From Fidelibacterota bacterium (lineage in GTDB: Bacteria > Fidelibacterota > UBA2242): a DNA stretch of 6,404 nucleotides. The notes below the pieces were generated by a model. That model was not told the DNA's origin, did not search any database, and worked only from the letters and a program-made list of their open reading frames with translations. The position numbers and the translations under genes are program-made. The stretch spans positions 1-6,404 of the forward strand of contig QNCV01000159.1 of NCBI GenBank assembly GCA_003645845.1. Direction: 5' to 3'. Shown here one piece after another: positions 5,831-6,404 of the stretch. The first letter of the stretch is position 1, and every line of letters begins with the position of its first letter.

Positions 5831-6404
5831 TTCTGATCTCCTCTGCATAGGATAAAATTGTGTAAATAATCGAATCGCTGACAAACCAGCCGGCGGGTGT
5901 TAATTTAAACGTATTGCCATCGAATATCCAGTATTCTTCACTGATTTTCATTTCTTCCAATTTTCGGACAATCCGCTTGAAATCGAGATGAAAAATATTT
6001 TCAAATTGGCTGCGTGACAAGCCATCGCTTGTTCTCAATCGCAGAAACAGTTGCTCTATTTCACGGTCCTGCTCTGTCAAATTTTCGCTGTTTTCAATCG
6101 CGCTGATCCGATTATTAATCCGTTCAATATATTTTTCCACCGAGCGAACATTCCACCAACGTGAATGACCGTCAAAGGAATGCGCCGAAGGTCCGTACCC
6201 TAAATACACTCCGCCTTCCCAATAAGCCCGATTATGGCGGGACTCACAACCCGGCTTGGCCCAGTTTGAAATCTCGTAATGATGAAAACCCCGCTCCGCC
6301 AGTATTCGGCAGGCTTTCAGATAAAACTGTTTTTCAATTTCAACATCAAGCGCCTGTATCTTTCCCTGCTTCAGCATGTGGGATAATTCTGTCCCTTCTT
6401 CATA
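5793..6404 (-). CDS. hemW: HemW-type radical SAM heme chaperone, N-terminal half cut by window edge
   Basis: The frame is open from the window edge to TAA at 5795-5793 (204 codons). It shows HemW family marks: YEEGT at the edge, YEISNWAKPGCESRHNRAYW (fragment residues about 43-62), and YLGYGPSAHSF (about 67-77), followed by the winged-helix-like C-terminal HemW domain ending in KLTPAGWFVSD. HemW binds heme and delivers it to respiratory proteins; it was long misnamed oxygen-independent coproporphyrinogen III oxidase. The radical SAM cysteine motif lies outside the window, so it cannot be checked; about 170-180 residues are missing. ATG 6377 is internal and not the true start, because the conserved YEEGT lies before it. 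The last 12 codons or so overlap the cupin gene. A HemN-like enzyme is an alternative, but the C-terminal pattern favours HemW. Confidence 0.93.
   Translation of the reverse strand, partial: YEEGTELSHMLKQGKIQALDVEIEKQFYLKACRILAERGFHHYEISNWAKPGCESRHNRAYWEGGVYLGYGPSAHSFDGHSRWWNVRSVEKYIERINNRISAIENSENLTEQDREIEQLFLRLRTSDGLSRSQFENIFHLDFKRIVRKLEEMKISEEYWIFDGNTFKLTPAGWFVSDSIIYTILSYAEEIRNDYKKGRIGFKS
5838..5843 (-). promoter_or_regulatory. Shine-Dalgarno site that decides the cupin start
   Basis: GAGGAG on the minus strand, 7 nt before ATG 5830 and located inside the upstream reading frame ATG 5884. It therefore favours the 112-residue protein over the 130-residue version. It is the strongest such site in the hemW-lepB cluster. 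Confidence 0.8.

Overview
All seven recognisable genes in this window lie on the minus strand, so the layout reads from high to low coordinates. The window suggests a Gram-negative bacterium. The evidence is a UbiB/AarF-type kinase, a type I signal peptidase, and a patatin phospholipase with an export signal. Base composition is moderate to low GC (my hand counts of sampled 60-base lines range from about 27 to 50%). The mix of genes would suit a deep-branching FCB-type lineage such as Calditrichota or Marinimicrobia, but this is a weak guess. No rRNA, tRNA, insertion sequence, integrase or CRISPR array is visible.

Region A (6404 down to 4571) is a housekeeping cluster. It starts with the C-terminal half of hemW (radical SAM heme chaperone), cut by the window edge. 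A small single-domain cupin follows, whose start lies inside the end of hemW behind a strong ribosome binding site. Then comes lepB (signal peptidase I). The hemW-cupin junction overlaps by 38 bp, and lepB follows 60 bp later, which fits one transcript. No convincing terminator is visible after lepB.

Region B (about 4468 down to 1) looks like a self-contained lipid-related operon headed by its own regulator. A consensus-like promoter (TTGACA, 17 bp, TAATAT) sits upstream of a TetR/AcrR-family repressor gene. A perfect 7-bp inverted repeat lies across the predicted transcription start, as expected for an autoregulatory operator. Downstream in the same direction are a PlsC-like membrane acyltransferase (17 bp overlap with tetR), an exported patatin-like phospholipase (14 bp overlap), a small phasin-like coiled-coil protein (36 bp gap) and a UbiB/ABC1-family atypical kinase (38 bp gap) that runs off the window. 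An extended -10 element just before the phasin gene may give the last two genes a second promoter.

My inference is that the TetR protein senses an acyl or lipid signal. It would control an acyl-adding enzyme together with an acyl-removing enzyme, that is, membrane lipid remodelling or a storage-lipid cycle, with the phasin-like protein and UbiB kinase as associated factors. The tetR-plsC-patatin part is visibly more AT-rich than the genes on both sides, which could indicate separate origin. The individual families are all known. What merits a second look is their combination and control.
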